Shown here piece after piece: positions 24,190 through 37,488 of a stretch of 64,000 bases of DNA; position 1 is the first letter of the stretch, and the number at the start of each line of letters is the position of its first letter. Position numbers and translations under genes: made by a program. Below the pieces are notes generated by a model. That model had not been told where the DNA came from. It saw only the letters and a program-made list of their open reading frames with translations, and made no database searches. This stretch comes from Loxodes magnus. Taxonomy: Eukaryota > Ciliophora > Karyorelictea > Loxodida > Loxodidae. The DNA lies in NCBI GenBank assembly GCA_946699065.1, contig CAMPDV010000023.1, forward strand, positions 930,001 to 994,000, written 5' to 3'.

Positions 24190-26983
24190 GAAGCTGCAGA
24201 TTAAAAAAAATTCATGTTATTCTATTTATTTAAATAAAAAGAAATGAAAATTTATTTAAGTGAATAAGGTATATTGTGAAATATAGGAACATAAATTAAA
24301 CTATTATTCTATTAAAGGCACATTAATGCAAGGATCATCTTTTACTTTCCATAACAAATTAGAGCAAAAACAATTATTTAAATTAATTTTTATTTGATTC
24401 AAGTCTATTCATATCAAGAAAAATAGATGAATATTAATGTATTTTTTAGAGTTATTATTTAAGTATAATTTCATAATTAAACTTTTTAATATGTATACTC
24501 ATGCTAATTAACTAAAATTCTTTATTTTTATTAATATTCAAATCTTCTTATTCTAATTATGCTCATAAAATTTAAATTTATCTATCAATAAATTTTAGAA
24601 AACTAAGTCAAAATTCTATAATTAGAGTTAAAAATACAAATAAAGATTAAATTTCAATAATGATTATTTAAGGAAAATAATCCAGAAATTTATTTCGTAT
24701 AATATATTTAAAGAGTATCCATTAATTATTGCACATTCACTTTTAAAAATTCACCTTAATTTAAAAATATCGTTATTATGCCAAATCTTATACCATATAA
24801 TTTTTAATTATCAATACCATAAATTATTTTTCATAAAGGTAGTATAATTTTAGCTAAACTCTAAAAATAAAAAGAATATTTTTTAGTTATAATTAACTTT
24901 TACTAAATAAAGCTTATTAGTTTTATAAGCTAATAAATAAATTATAAATCATGCATTGTAGTTTATTCCCATGCTATTAAGTCATAAGCGACATTATAAA
25001 TTAGCAAGTATAATAATACATAACTTAAATTTTCTATTAGTGCTTTAAATTAAATAATTTCTTAAAATAGAAACTAAATTTTAAATTACATATCATTTAA
25101 ATAATTTGCTTTTTACTTCTTAAATAACTTTTTAATCCTTATTATTTGAATATTCATAGTTATATAATTTTTTATATATTAGATATTATACTTGCACTGA
25201 ATCTAAAACTAAATTAAATAAATTATCAAATTTAAATTTATTTGAATGCATTTAACAAAATTATAGTTTTTTTGCTTTAAGTTAGCAAAGTTAAAATGAA
25301 ATGAATAGCAATATTAAAACTAGCACAGAGAAATATAATACAGTTAATTACATGCTCAGTTACTAATTATTTGCCAATATTTAATTATATTAATTTGTAA
25401 GTATTTAGACTTTTAATTTATATTTAAATAACAGCATAAGAATAAATTATTAACTTATTGATATGCTAATAAATATTATAATTTAGATTAAAAGAAATGT
25501 ATAATATTTGAAAAATATAAGTAGTTTAAAATTAAAAGTATATAACTTAAAATAAAAATTTAATTTAGAATCTAGATTTTAATAAAAAATAAGGAGATAG
25601 AACAGCTTCATCTCTATACAATGCCTATTTTAAAAAATAGCACTTGATTCTTTTATTTAAAAATAAAACTTAATTTTGATTTTTTAAGAATCAAATATTA
25701 TTAAAATGACTTGCTTGAATATTATTAAAAACTAGAGTCATTTTCTTTCAATTTTAAAAGCTAAATACTCAAAATGAACTCTAAGTTGATTAAAAAAAAT
25801 TTTAATTGTTTTATTTTGGAGAATCATTTTAATTCGCTAGAGACAAATAATCTGAAATATAATTATTTAAAGTGAATTAATAAAGTAGTCCAGCTATTTA
25901 ATAATCAAAACTATTTTCCTTTCTCTTTAGCTATCAAATTCTGTATTGATTTTCTAGATACCTTGTCTTTAGTCAAAATATGAATAATGATCCTTAAATT
26001 ATTTAATAAAAATATATTCCAAGTTTTACCTTTTAATTATGAAATTATCATATTTTAAACCCTTTATATCTAAAATTCGCTCTATCTTAAGACATAACAA
26101 TGCAATAGATAAAAATAAAAGTGGCCTAACTAAAAATAAGCAGTTAAAATAAGACAGATAGATCTAATAACTTTTAAATTTAAAGAGTTTATTTCAACTT
26201 TCACTAAAATATATTGAAGAGCTTATATAACTTTAGTCTTATTCTTAAATAATTAATAAATCTAAGAAAAATAGTATTTTCCTATCACTCCTTCTTTTGT
26301 TAATATAGTTTTAAACTTTTAAAAAATTGCATAAAACAAAAAATATTAAATCTAAATAAACTTTTTATTGCAACGATGGTAAAAATTAGATAAATAATTT
26401 TAGTGAGAATATGCAGAAATGATGAATGATATCTTTTCATAAATATTTTAATAATGTTTAAGATTTCTAAGATTTAGTAATTTTACTAAGTGGAATGATT
26501 CATCAAAAATTAGCTTGATAAAAGTTAAAAAGATGTAATTAATTATAATTTAGTAATAAAAAATAGAAATTTTGAGTTAAATTGATATATTGCATTCCTC
26601 AGAAAAAATAATGAAATACAATCGAAAGTTAATTTTAAAGAATTTAATCTGAGAATTAAAAAATTGAGTTTGAAATTAATTTTGTTCAACAAAAAAATTT
26701 AATAAAGAAAACCTTTTGAGGGATTAAAATATGATAGAACTTTAAAAAAACAATTCTTTAATCTTTAATTATTCATTTTAATCATATGAACATTAAACTA
26801 TGAATCTAAATTTATTGTAAGGAACTAAAGCGAACTAAGACACGTTAGTATAACAAAAAAATAGGATATTATATAAGTAAGAAAACTTGCAAATTTTAAG
26901 AGAAAGTATAGGCTAGAGAAAGCAAAGCAGATTAATCTTCTATGCGAAATATATTGAGTGTTTGTTGGTAAACTAAATAGAAA
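24190..26983. other. Long AT-rich intergenic region, 2.8 kb
   Basis: Very low GC with many homopolymer tracts. I found no gene, no tandem repeat with a clear period and no inverted repeat. Confidence 0.5.
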
Positions 26984-27192
26984 ATGGCAGGTTTTGAGAA
27001 TGGAAATATTATAAATAGTGATAGAACAAGCAAAAAAGCTTGGAAATTACATATTGGATATAAATTAGAATTGTGAACTCTAATATTTGAAGATGAAGAA
27101 GATAACTTATATACTTTATACAAAATCCAATAATCGCAGGAAATGGAAATAGATGATATATTTATAAAATAAACCATAACATTATTAAACAT
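26984..27192 (+). CDS. Possible short exon or ORF, unidentified
   Basis: An ATG opens a frame (TAA/TAG Gln, TGA Trp) reading MAGFENGNIINSDRTSKKAW and continuing with EDEEDNLYTLYKIQ, more like protein than the surrounding AT-rich DNA. After about 70 codons it fades into low-complexity sequence without an obvious stop, so it may be the first exon of a gene with small introns, or a relic. No family recognised. Confidence 0.35.
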
Positions 27193-28363
27193 TTTAATAA
27201 ATAAAATAAGTTTATAATATCATATTAATAAAAACAATTTAAATTAATTTATTATTTTATTCTATAATATTTAGAATTATCATCACCAAATAACTTAAAC
27301 CAAATTTATTTTATTTTATAAAATATAAAGATAGGTAAAATTAATTTTTTAGATATATAAAGTAAGATTTTCCTTCAATACGGATTTTTAAATTAAGTTA
27401 AATATCGGTATAGTTATAAATTACGTTTTTAGTTATAAAATTTTAAAAGGGCTAATTTAATAAAAATATAAAATAAAAGTAATATAAATTAATAATAAAT
27501 TAAATAAAAAACTCTATAACCAGTTTATAATATTAAACTAACTGCATTTAACTTATAAATAAATGATATCATGTAAAAATAATTTTAATCTATTAATTTA
27601 TTATTATAAATTAAATTGAAAGCAACCTTCTTATTTTTAAATAAAAATAACTACCAAATAATTCTTGAATATTATGCTAAAATGATGAAAAAATAAAAAG
27701 CTTTAGTATACTTATCCAATTATATTGATAATTAATAATTAGATAATTTTATATTATATTTTTAAATAAAAGCTTGCTAGGTATAATATTAATTAAGCCA
27801 ATTATTTTAATTTTATTTTTTAATATAAAATATGAAAATAATAAAAAAACTAAATAAGCATTTGAAACATTTAAAAATATTAAGCTTTAATTAAGTGAAA
27901 TAATTAAAAGAATAAAAATTAAATTTTTTAACTTAACAGGAAATAAATTATTTAGCCAAGATAATTTAAATTTATCTTTATTAAATAAGAAAATAGTAAT
28001 ACATCAAATATAAACTTTAAATAATATCTAAATTTAATTAATTAAATTATTATAATTTTTGTATAATAAATTTTAAATAATTTATATATAAGGCATGATA
28101 AAATAAGCTAATCTGCAAAATAATATATTTCTGAATTTGCCTAAACTTTACATTTTTATCTAGTTAGAAAGGAAAAATATTTCATTAAAAGGGATAATTT
28201 CTAAATAAAAGAAAACAAAAAATTGCTAAAGATTTGATAAATTTTGCTTTTTCTATAAAATTAAACCATACTAATTCTTCTTGTACTTATAATCTATTTC
28301 TCATAATTTAAAAATTAAAGCATTATTTAAATTTAAATAATTCAAATTTAATAAATTTAATAA
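27193..28363. other. AT-rich region upstream of the micro-exon gene
   Basis: Promoter region by position. No motif or gene recognised. Confidence 0.4.
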
Positions 28364-31300
28364 ATGGCAATAAGAGTGTAGGAGGAATCTAATGAACAAG
28401 AAAAATCTTTATAAAACCATAATCAAGATTATTCTGAAACTTACGAGGAAAGATAAAGCAAAATAATAAAAAGAACTCCTTAGATTCATAATGTTTAGAA
28501 TCTTTACTAAATAAATAATTTCTATGAAACTTAAGAAGCTAATTTATTCAAATTGGCCTAGGAGCATAATTTATTAGAGAGTAATTAATTAATTTCAGAA
28601 AGTAATTTTTCAGAATTTCAATAAAGGTTCTTTTTATAAATGCAGAGTGTAAGAAAATGTTTAATTGTAGAGAGTAAGTTTAAATAAATTTTTAAGGATG
28701 TAGGATTTTATAAACTAAAAATCTGTAATGATTCATATTTTAGATAGTAAGAATTAAATTTAGTATGTAAGATATAGTTATTGTTAGAGAGTAAAATTTT
28801 AATTAAAGAACGTAAAATTTAATAATTTACAGGGGGTATTTTTTAATGCTTAGAAAATTGGAGTTATAGAGTATTATTAGCAAGTAATAGCTTTATTTTT
28901 TAGAGAGTTAACTTTTATTATTTAGTGAGTAAAATATTTAATATTTAGAGTGTATGTTTTGAATAAAAGCGCGTAAGGTATTTAATCTTAGTCTTAAAAA
29001 AACATATTAACTAGCAAACAAGTATACTTTTAATCTCATAGAGATTAAGAGCAATAGAATGCTATTAGTGTGTAAGGTATTATATATTAGAGGGTATGCA
29101 TTAAAATTCAAAGAGAGTATCATTTCTAGAAATTTAGAGGGTAAAATTTTATGATATAGAGTGTAAAATTATAAAATAAAGAGAGTAAAATTAAATGATA
29201 GCAGAACTCTTGAAACTGTGCAAAACTTATTAGAGTGTATATTGAAATAAAATAGTAAGGTTTAATAATATAGATCGCTAATTTTTAATTTATAGAATGT
29301 ATGAAAATAAAATATAGAGAATATAATCAAATTCTATTAGCAAGTTAAATATATAAATTATAGGAAGTTAAATTTTTAAATTAGAGAGTCAGACTTTTAT
29401 TTAGAGAGTATCTTTATAAATATTTTAGAAAGTATTTATTAAAGTAGAAAGTATGTTTCTATTTTCAGCCAGCAAGATATTTTTAAGCATAGGAGGGATT
29501 TAACTAACGAGGATAAGTATGAAATGTAAAATTCTTTTATAGATAGTATAATTTTGTGAATTATTAGGAAATCATCAGAGATAAATAATTATGTTCAGTA
29601 ATAGTTAAAAAAATAGAGTGTAATTATTAATTTATTAGGTCGTATGAATTAAAAATTTAAGCTAGTATATGATTCAATTTTAGAGAGTACGCATTTATTT
29701 CAGGGAGTAATTAATAAATTTAGCTAGTAAAATTCTTAAATAAAAGAGAGTAATTTATTTATTTTAAGAGAGTTAAGGATTAAATTTAGAGAGTAAAATT
29801 TAAAAAATATAAGAAATATAAATTACTAGATTTAAATGAAAGAGTATATGCTTTATTAGAAAAGAGAGTATAAATACTAAATTTAGAAAGTAAGAAATGT
29901 GAAAAGAAAAGAAAGTAAGGAATTTAATAAAAGAGAGTAAATACTTTAAGTATTAGATTGTAGGAATAATTAATACTCAAAGGAAGTATGTATTTACAAA
30001 CTTAGTATGTAAGGTATTTATTTAAAAGAATGTAGAGTCTTTAATTCAAGAAAGTAAAATTTATAAGATCTCCAAGAAAGTAAATTTTTTATTTTAAAGA
30101 TAGTAATCAAATTCAAAAATTTTAGCCAGTAAGAGTATTATTAGAGAGTGTAAGTTGTATTACTACTAATAGTTGGTTATTCTTTTATATGAAGAAAGTA
30201 ATTTTCTAGTTCAAAAGAAAGTAAATTCTTAAATTTGAAGAATGTGAAGAAATTTTATTCAGATTGTACATTTTTAAAATTAGCAAGTAGATCTTAAATT
30301 TTATAGGATGTAAATATCTTTAAACTTAGGTTGTAAGTATATTAATATAGTTGGTATGAAATTAAATTCGTAGTTGGTATTCAATTAAAAATTTAGCTTG
30401 TAAGATAATTTCCTTTTAGTTTGTACGAATTAACATTTAAGGTGGTATTACATAAAATGTTAAAGCTTGTTAAGGGATTTAATTTATTAGTCCGTAAGCA
30501 TAATAAATACTAAGATTGTTAAGGTTTAATTTTAGATTGTAAAAAATAAACTTGTAGTGTGTAAGAAAATAATATCTAGTATGTAAGTTTTTAAATTTAG
30601 AACGTGATTTTGCTATTTCAGCTTGTATTTTATAAAACTAGATGGTTAAAATTAATATTCTTAGTTTGTAATATTTAAAGTATAGGAAGTATTGCCTAAT
30701 TTATTTAAGGAAGTAATTATATTTATTTAGAATGTAATTTTTTACTTGCAGCTGGTAAAAATAATTATGATAGCATGTGATCTTTATAATGATTATAGAA
30801 AGTGAAAATTAATGTAGATGCGGTCAGTAATATTTTTATTGATTTTAGAAGGTTTGAAATTAAATTTAGTGAGTAATTTATTTATTCATCATTAGATTGT
30901 AATTCTTAATTTCTAGTTGGTAAAATTTGTCTATGACAGTTTGTGGTAAGCAGAATAATTAAGCAAGTAATTTTTTATATTTTAGATGGTAAAAATTCTA
31001 AATAAGCTGGTAAACATCACTATTCAGCTTGTAAATTTGTTAATAAAGCAAGTAAGTAATAACTTTTTCAGTTTGTAACGTTCTAAACTTAATAGCTGGT
31101 GAAAATTTTTAAGATTTAGATTGTAAGACTAGTAATTAGAAGCAAGTAATAATTAAAGTATTTAGAATGTAAAATTTAAAGAAGATGGTAAAATTTAAAA
31201 TAATAGTTCGTATTTAATTTATACTTAAAAGCTAGTATAAAATTAAAATTAGGTTGTATCAAATTTTAAAATTTTAAGGAAGTAAGTTTTAAAAATATCA

Positions 31301-31953
31301 GAAAGTATCTTAATTTTAAATTTAGTTGGTAAGTTTTAAAACAAGAATGTGATTTCGATTTTATGACAGAAAGTAAAAAAGTTATTTAAAGTTGGTATAA
31401 TACTTATTTGAAATAGGTCGTAAGCTATTTAAAAATAAAGTTGGTAATAACTAAAATTTAGCTAGTACAAATCTTTAATCTGAAGATGGTAAATATACTA
31501 TCAAAGAATGTAAATTTATAAGAATAAGATTGTAAGATTTAACATAAAAAGCAAGTAATATAATTTAATAAAGAATGTAAGAATTTTATGAAATAGATTG
31601 TAAAAAATAAATTAGATGGTATACATTTCAAAATTAAGTTGGTGATAATATATAATTAGTAGTTTGTATGGATTTTGATAGATTAGCTGGTAAATTATAA
31701 CTATTATATAGCTAGTAAGTGATTAATAATCTTAGATGGTTATCTAATTTAATTATAGCTTGTATAAAATTTAAGTTTTAGAACGTAAAATATTTATTAT
31801 ATAGTGGGTATAACGATAATATATAGAGGGTATTTTTAATTTTATTTGTAGATCGTAACTTGAGTCAACTTAGAGAGTAGGATCATAAATTTTAGTTGGT
31901 ATTTTCATAAATCAGAGAGTTAAAATTTTATTCAGTGTAATAAAATTATATGA
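28364..31953 (+). CDS. Hyper-fragmented gene: about 130 tiny introns and about 120 single-codon exons
   Basis: Exon 1 (28364-28648, 95 codons) reads MAIRVQEESNEQEKSLQNHN and stays Q/N/E-rich. After it, GT..AG introns of about 16-26 nt (one of 44) alternate with exons that are nearly all exactly 3 nt: AG-NNN-GT. Longer exons are 28992-29021, 29042-29071, 29202-29234, 29260-29298, 29320-29343, 29469-29516, 29568-29597 and 29814-29843, plus two of 9 nt and one of 6. Every one is a multiple of 3 and open in phase 0. The last exon, 31936-31953, ends in TGA. I count 133 introns and 317 residues; a few boundaries are ambiguous. The middle is Arg/Lys-rich, the end hydrophobic (DVLLLFVLSIICYNLMF), suggesting a membrane protein. 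Family unknown. The introns resemble those of ordinary genes in this window. Confidence 0.8.
28649..31935 (+). repeat. Intron/micro-exon array, unit about 23 nt
   Basis: The array part of the gene. Units are not similar in sequence, only in grammar: GTA-rich 5' end, about 14 A/T bases, TTTAG or AAAG 3' end, then three bases. Examples: tag-aac-gtaaaatttaataa near 28808 and tag-ttg-gtaagttttaaaacaag near 31325. Because only splice sites are conserved, this is not a minisatellite of recent origin. Confidence 0.8.
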
Positions 31954-33713
31954 GGTAAATTTTCATAACTAAAGAGAGTATACAATTTATTTAAAGAGGT
32001 ATGCTAAGTTAATAGTAAAGTAATAATTAAAATATTAGGAGACTAAAAATTCGTTTTAGATAATTAATTTTATAACTAAAGTAATTTTTTATATGCTTCT
32101 TAATTATTTGGTTTTTTATCTTTTATTTTAAAAAAAAATTCAAATTTTACATATTTTCAAAATCAATAAATTTTGAGGGATATTTTTAGAATAAAAAAAA
32201 ATTTAAGCGAATACTATTCTTATAGATATTCAATTATATATATATTTTAAATTTATGCTTTATTATTTTTAAATTAAATGATTTTCTAGAACATACCATA
32301 TATTTAGCAACTCACCTTAGTACTTTAGATTATCTATGCATTTTATCACAAGTTTATTTATTAAAGAAGTATTAATTAGAAGAGGTAAAATACCTAAAAT
32401 ATAAATCAATTATCACATTTTTCATAAATTTATTAATTTTATTTTCGTTATTTCCTTTCTATGTATAATATTTAAATACACTTTTAATACATTTTTATAT
32501 AAAGTAAGCTATTATTAGATATGACTCAATATAGCAAAGCACTTTAATTTCTTATATAGTTAATATTATACATAATTTGATTGAAAATTAAAATTTATAA
32601 GTTTCTATTAGTTTAAATGTAGTTATTTTTATTTACTAATATTATGAAATTTTATTAAATATTATCCAATGAAATATTTATTCTTCTAATTTTAGCTTTG
32701 CTAAATAGTTCTATAAGCTTTTAAGCCCATAATCTTGTAAATAAAAAATTATAAGTCTTTATAGTTAATTTCAAAATATTACAAATTATTTTGTATTCTT
32801 TATTTATAAATATATACTTAATTAATAAAATTTTTTAAGTATAATTAAAATTTAAAGTATTATAGTATAAAATTATAGATATTTAAATATATTTTAATCT
32901 TAAAATAATAATTAAATAAATCTATTATCCATGTTTAAAAGCTAAATAGCTAAAATTATTCAAACTAAAAGATAGGATTTATATTAATTTATTTTATTTT
33001 TTATTGTTAAAGAATTTAAAATAAGAAAGCTGTACATTATTCAATCATATATGTAAAACCTCGATTTTAATTACTGTAAAACTTATAATATGTTAATTAC
33101 TTATTATTAAGAAATAAAAATAATATTATTTAGATATATATTTAGTTGGATTTATATTCTAATGCTTTAAATATTAATTTTTTTAATATTCAATTTTTAA
33201 TTATTTTAGAGTAATATAATTCTTATTATTTGATCATGATTATACTAATATGAAACAATAGTTCTATTTATATTAAAGTAATTTTCTTTCTTAGGCTTAT
33301 AAATAATTAAATTAAGCAGTTTTAAAACTTTAATAGTTTTTATATATCATTTAAATTTATTAAAGACTTAATCGTTGCTTAAAATAATTTTTTATATTAC
33401 TGAAGAGAATTATATTTATTTATCATATTAATATATCTTAAAATTATGCAGAAAATTATTATCTCATTTAACTTTAATTGGAGCAAGCTTTATCGTTAAC
33501 ATAATTTTTGACTTTTAAAAAATTAAAAATTATTATACCTTTAAAAATTATGAAAATAAAGAATATTAATTTATAGCTTTAAAATATTTAATTAATGCTT
33601 AATTATTATAATTTTCAATCTTTTAATTTTTTAAAAATTTTAAAAGTAAATACTCCTCAAGTTATATAATAATTTTAATAATTTTATTTAAATTGTTTTG
33701 TGGCGCCAATTAG
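31954..33713. other. AT-rich region, including array-like units after the stop
   Basis: The first 100 bases still show AG-AGA-GT units (near 31973), then ordinary AT-rich spacer with no recognised gene. Confidence 0.45.
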
Positions 33714-34649
33714 TCACCACTAAAAAGAAGTTTTAAAGTTATCTTTATCTTGCTTGTTTCTAGTTCTAGGATTCTTGAGTCTTGCTCCTCTGATCTTTCA
33801 TCTCCCACTATATTTTATTTTAATTCTATCTCCAAATTCTTCCAGTTCAAGGTTACTTTTCAATCTGTAGATTTCTCCATTTTTTCTACATCAGATCTGG
33901 TTCTTGCTCTTTCTTATTCTTTGCTAGACTTGTTTTTTCCATGTAATTTCTTTTACTTAACGAAACTCACCGCTGTTCTTCCATTTGTGCCATTTACTTT
34001 TACAATAGTAGCACAGTTTCACAATCCGAGGTTTTTGATTAGTTTTCATCTTAACTTAAGGATTCTTCTCGATCTCCATCTTATCAGATAGAATTTACTC
34101 CAATGGAATTTGCTAACTTTGAAAGCTTTTCTGACTTTGTAAGATATTTTCGATCTGCTAGCTCTAGTCTTGAATCTTTTGCACTTAAGAGTTCGTCTAA
34201 CTAAATTACTCTCGTTAGTAATTCCAAATAGCGTCGAGTTCCCTCTCCTAATTGGCCATTCTAAGATCAAGTGTATCTTAAATTCCATGAGAGATCAGCC
34301 CCGTCAACTTCGTGTTCTCCTTGCGAAGCTTTTTAACCTCTTCCTGGAGGTTTAGTACTACTTTTATGAGCTATTCCATGCTCATCTGGCCAGAAGGATT
34401 AAATTAAGAGACCTCCTGGTGGAGAGCAGACTTCATCTGCTTCCTCGGTTTTTCACTTGAGGTTGGGGTTTTCGTATGGGCTGTCTTTAAGGTTATCTTT
34501 TGTTAATCTTGTTAAGTTTCAGGTTTTTATTAAGAAGAAGATTAAGGTTATTATTAAGAAGACAGAGAAGAGATAGTTTCCTGCTTCCTCTCTTCCTTTT
34601 TGGCTTAGAAAGAGGTGGTATAGAAGCCTTTCCTGAAACTTTATTCCAT
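33714..34649 (-). CDS. Gag-like zinc-knuckle element protein, copy A
   Basis: A 311-residue frame of markedly higher GC than its surroundings. It starts MEQSFRKGFYTTSF, matching the N-terminal motif (G)FKKGF[YF]TTS of copies C and G. A Ser/Gln-rich segment follows, then a coiled coil (LQEEVKKLRKENTKL) and a degenerate zinc knuckle CYYCKSKWHKWKNS in which the last Cys of CCHC is Ser. After it comes the family's G-x-IYR motif (NGEIYRLK). A TGA at 33891 must be Trp for this motif to be in frame; stop is TGA 33714-33716. No integrase, protease or reverse transcriptase is adjacent. Role inferred as a nucleic-acid-binding protein of a mobile element. Confidence 0.65.
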
Positions 34650-36059
34650 TTTTTTTTCCTTCTCCTCAAGTTATATTACATATAAATACACTTGTCTATT
34701 TTGTTTAATTTAAAATTTAAATAATTTTGTCTAAAGAGACTTTTGAATACCCATTAAATAGTGGATTTTAAAAGAGATTTTAAATTTTTTAGAATTTGTG
34801 CTATATTATTCAATTTAAGATATAAAATAATTTTTTTCACTAATATAATAAAATAATACCTACATTTTTTAAGATTTAAGGACATAACTAAAATAATCTA
34901 GCATATATCCATAATTTTAAATCTTTTCAATTTCTAAAATTTATCTAAAAATATAAAAATAAAAGAAAGTTAATTCAAAAATATCAGAACTTGGGCATAT
35001 TGGAAAAATGGAAATGTACCTTCTTAATTTTAAATTAAAAAATTTTTAACAATCCAAGTTAAACTTCAATTCAATCTTTTAAATGAAAAAGGCAAAAAAT
35101 AAAATTTTAGAATAAAATTAAAAAATTCGCTATAAATAAATCTACCGAAAAATTTAAAAATTTTTAGATTTTTTCGCTTCACTTTATTTACAGATAACTA
35201 AAGTTTGAATAAATTAATTTTCCCTCATCAAATTTTGTTTTAAAAATTTTAGTTTTTCTTCTTTTAGTCTCTATCTAATTTTTTAATTCTATTAAAAATG
35301 GTAAATTTAAATTAACTTTTAATTTATTATTAATATATTACTACTTATAATTATTTATATTTTAGCTATCATTTATTTATTTAATTTTATAATTCTTAGA
35401 TTAATTAATTAAATTAAATATTAAAACTTTAATCTAAATTTCTAATTATTTTTTATTTTAAAAGAGATTATTTGATTTATCTAAATTAAATAAAAAAAGT
35501 GTTTTATTTACTAATTATTTTTAAACATATTTTTAATTAAAAATATGAATTTAAATTATTTCCACAGATTATAAACTAAAAATTATTTAAAATTTTTTAA
35601 AGCTTAAAATTAAATTTTATATATTTTCTTTAGTTATTAAACTGAAATAATTTATATTAAATAAAAATACCTGCTATTTACTAAAAAAATATATTAGGAT
35701 ATTCTTTAAAATAATTAGATTTATTTTATACGTTTTTTGTAATAAATTATCTTTATCTTAATTTATATTTATTTAAAAATGTTATTCTTTTTAACTAACC
35801 TTAACGAAATTTATAATTTTTCATAATCAAATAAATTTAACGACTCTTAGTTTAAGCAATCTAAGATAAATAAAAGTAAAATCTGTAAATAAGATATAAA
35901 TCAAATAAAAATAAATTGCTTTGATATTAATAAAAGCTTTATTCATACATATCCTAGACTTATAGTTTTAGCAAATATTTCATAAATTTTATGTAAAAAA
36001 AATAATGATTTAACTTTAAATGTTTCAGATATAATTTGCAAAAATTAATCATTAAAATA
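34650..36059. other. AT-rich spacer
   Basis: No gene or structured repeat recognised. Confidence 0.4.
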
Positions 36060-37088
36060 AATGTTCGCCTTCCGGCTTAATTGAAGTTTTAAATGTATAA
36101 TATCTCCGTTCATGTATATTCGTTCCTTACATTGTTTTTTCCCTTGATTTCTCTCTTTTATATAATCTGTGTTGAAAATTTATTTTTCCATATTTTCCCA
36201 TTTCCCGATGGGAAGAATTAAGTCGCTTGTTACTTCATTTGCTATTTGTTAACATTTCTCCAGATATTCATTCTTATTTTTTTCTATTGGGGACATTTCC
36301 GTCAGAGATTTAAAGTGCTGTGGCAAATATAGCATCTTTTTCTTGCTCTAGGAAATGTCTTATCTTGTTTCTTTATTTCCATTGGAGTTTCTGATGAAGA
36401 CTTTTACAACTTTTCTTCTATTAATTTGAATCTTAAATCTAATTTTACGCAGTTTTTCACGTCTTGCTCTTTTTTTACTCAAATATCATTCTCTAAACTT
36501 GCCATTTGCTCATAAACTCCGACTTTAGCTCTTCGATCTACCATATGGACTCCATCATCATCTTCATGATTTATCAAATCCTGACTTAATACAAACATTT
36601 CTTCCTTCTGGGAGTTTAATTCATCTTCGATTTTTTTATGTTTCTAATAAGTTGATAAATTAGCTGTTTCATCTATTCAGAGTCCATTTGTTCTATTTCA
36701 GTATTGTCTAAATCAAAGGTAATAGGATCTATATTGAAATATCGTACTTTACCTTCTTCGTTTACTTTTTTTTTTTTCGTTATTATTTTTATTGATTCAG
36801 TTTAATGGTCTCTTTTTTTATTTTTCAATGGAGGTGTTGAGAGCTGTGTTAACTTTTCTGTTCTGAATTTTTATCTCTGTTCTTATTTGTCTTTTGATGG
36901 AAAGGATCCGCTTTATTTTTATTTTTAGGAGTTTTTTTTATAAGTTCTTCTAATCTATTAGATAGTTTTGGTTATTTTTATTAAGAAGACCGTTAAGTTG
37001 AAGAAGACGTAGTGAGAATATGTGTTTCTAGTTTTATCTCCTATTCTGAGGAGATGGTAAAAAAACCCTTCTTGAAGCCAGCCGATTT
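36060..37088 (-). pseudogene. Gag-like element protein, copy B, degenerate
   Basis: Shares the N-terminal motif (SAGFKKGFFTISSEQE) but the ATG is replaced by TCG. The similarity then jumps between frames at least twice, once at an A-rich run. The zinc knuckle is CYICHSTLNLWRKC, with Asn instead of the metal-binding His. The downstream motif survives as FFPSGNGKIWKN. Lost start, frameshifts and a broken knuckle point to a decayed copy, although small introns could explain some shifts. Confidence 0.6.
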
Positions 37089-37488
37089 ATTTTTAATATG
37101 AAAAATTAATTTAATTTCTTAATTTAATTTTAAAAATAAATTATTATTATTTTTAATAATATTACTTGAAGTTAATATTATTTTTTCTAATAGATAGTTT
37201 TATTTCAACTTATAAAAATTAAAATCTGATATATTTAAGATTCTTAAAATTATTTAAATACAGATCTAATTTAAATATTATGGATTTATTTATTTAATAA
37301 CTTAAATTAATAAGCTTAAGAGCATTTAGTATTTCTTATATTTATAAATTAATCTTATTTGATGCATTTATTATTTTTGTACATTATTATATTATCAAAT
37401 TTTTTTATTTTATTATACTTAAACTATCTTTTCAATATATTTGTTTTATATAGTCAAATTATATATAAATATAATCTAATAGTAAAAA

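Noticed and set aside
29235..29298. A GC-AG intron within the micro-exon array
   Set aside because: An alternative parse with a 25-nt GT-AG intron and a 39-nt phase-0 exon explains the same bases without a non-canonical site.
28649..31935. Simple minisatellite or CRISPR-like array
   Set aside because: Units share only splice-site-like ends and vary in length and sequence; there is no constant repeat and the organism is eukaryotic.
34046..34288. ORF with basic composition in element copy A
   Set aside because: A different frame of copy A; the coiled-coil and knuckle frame is the conserved one.
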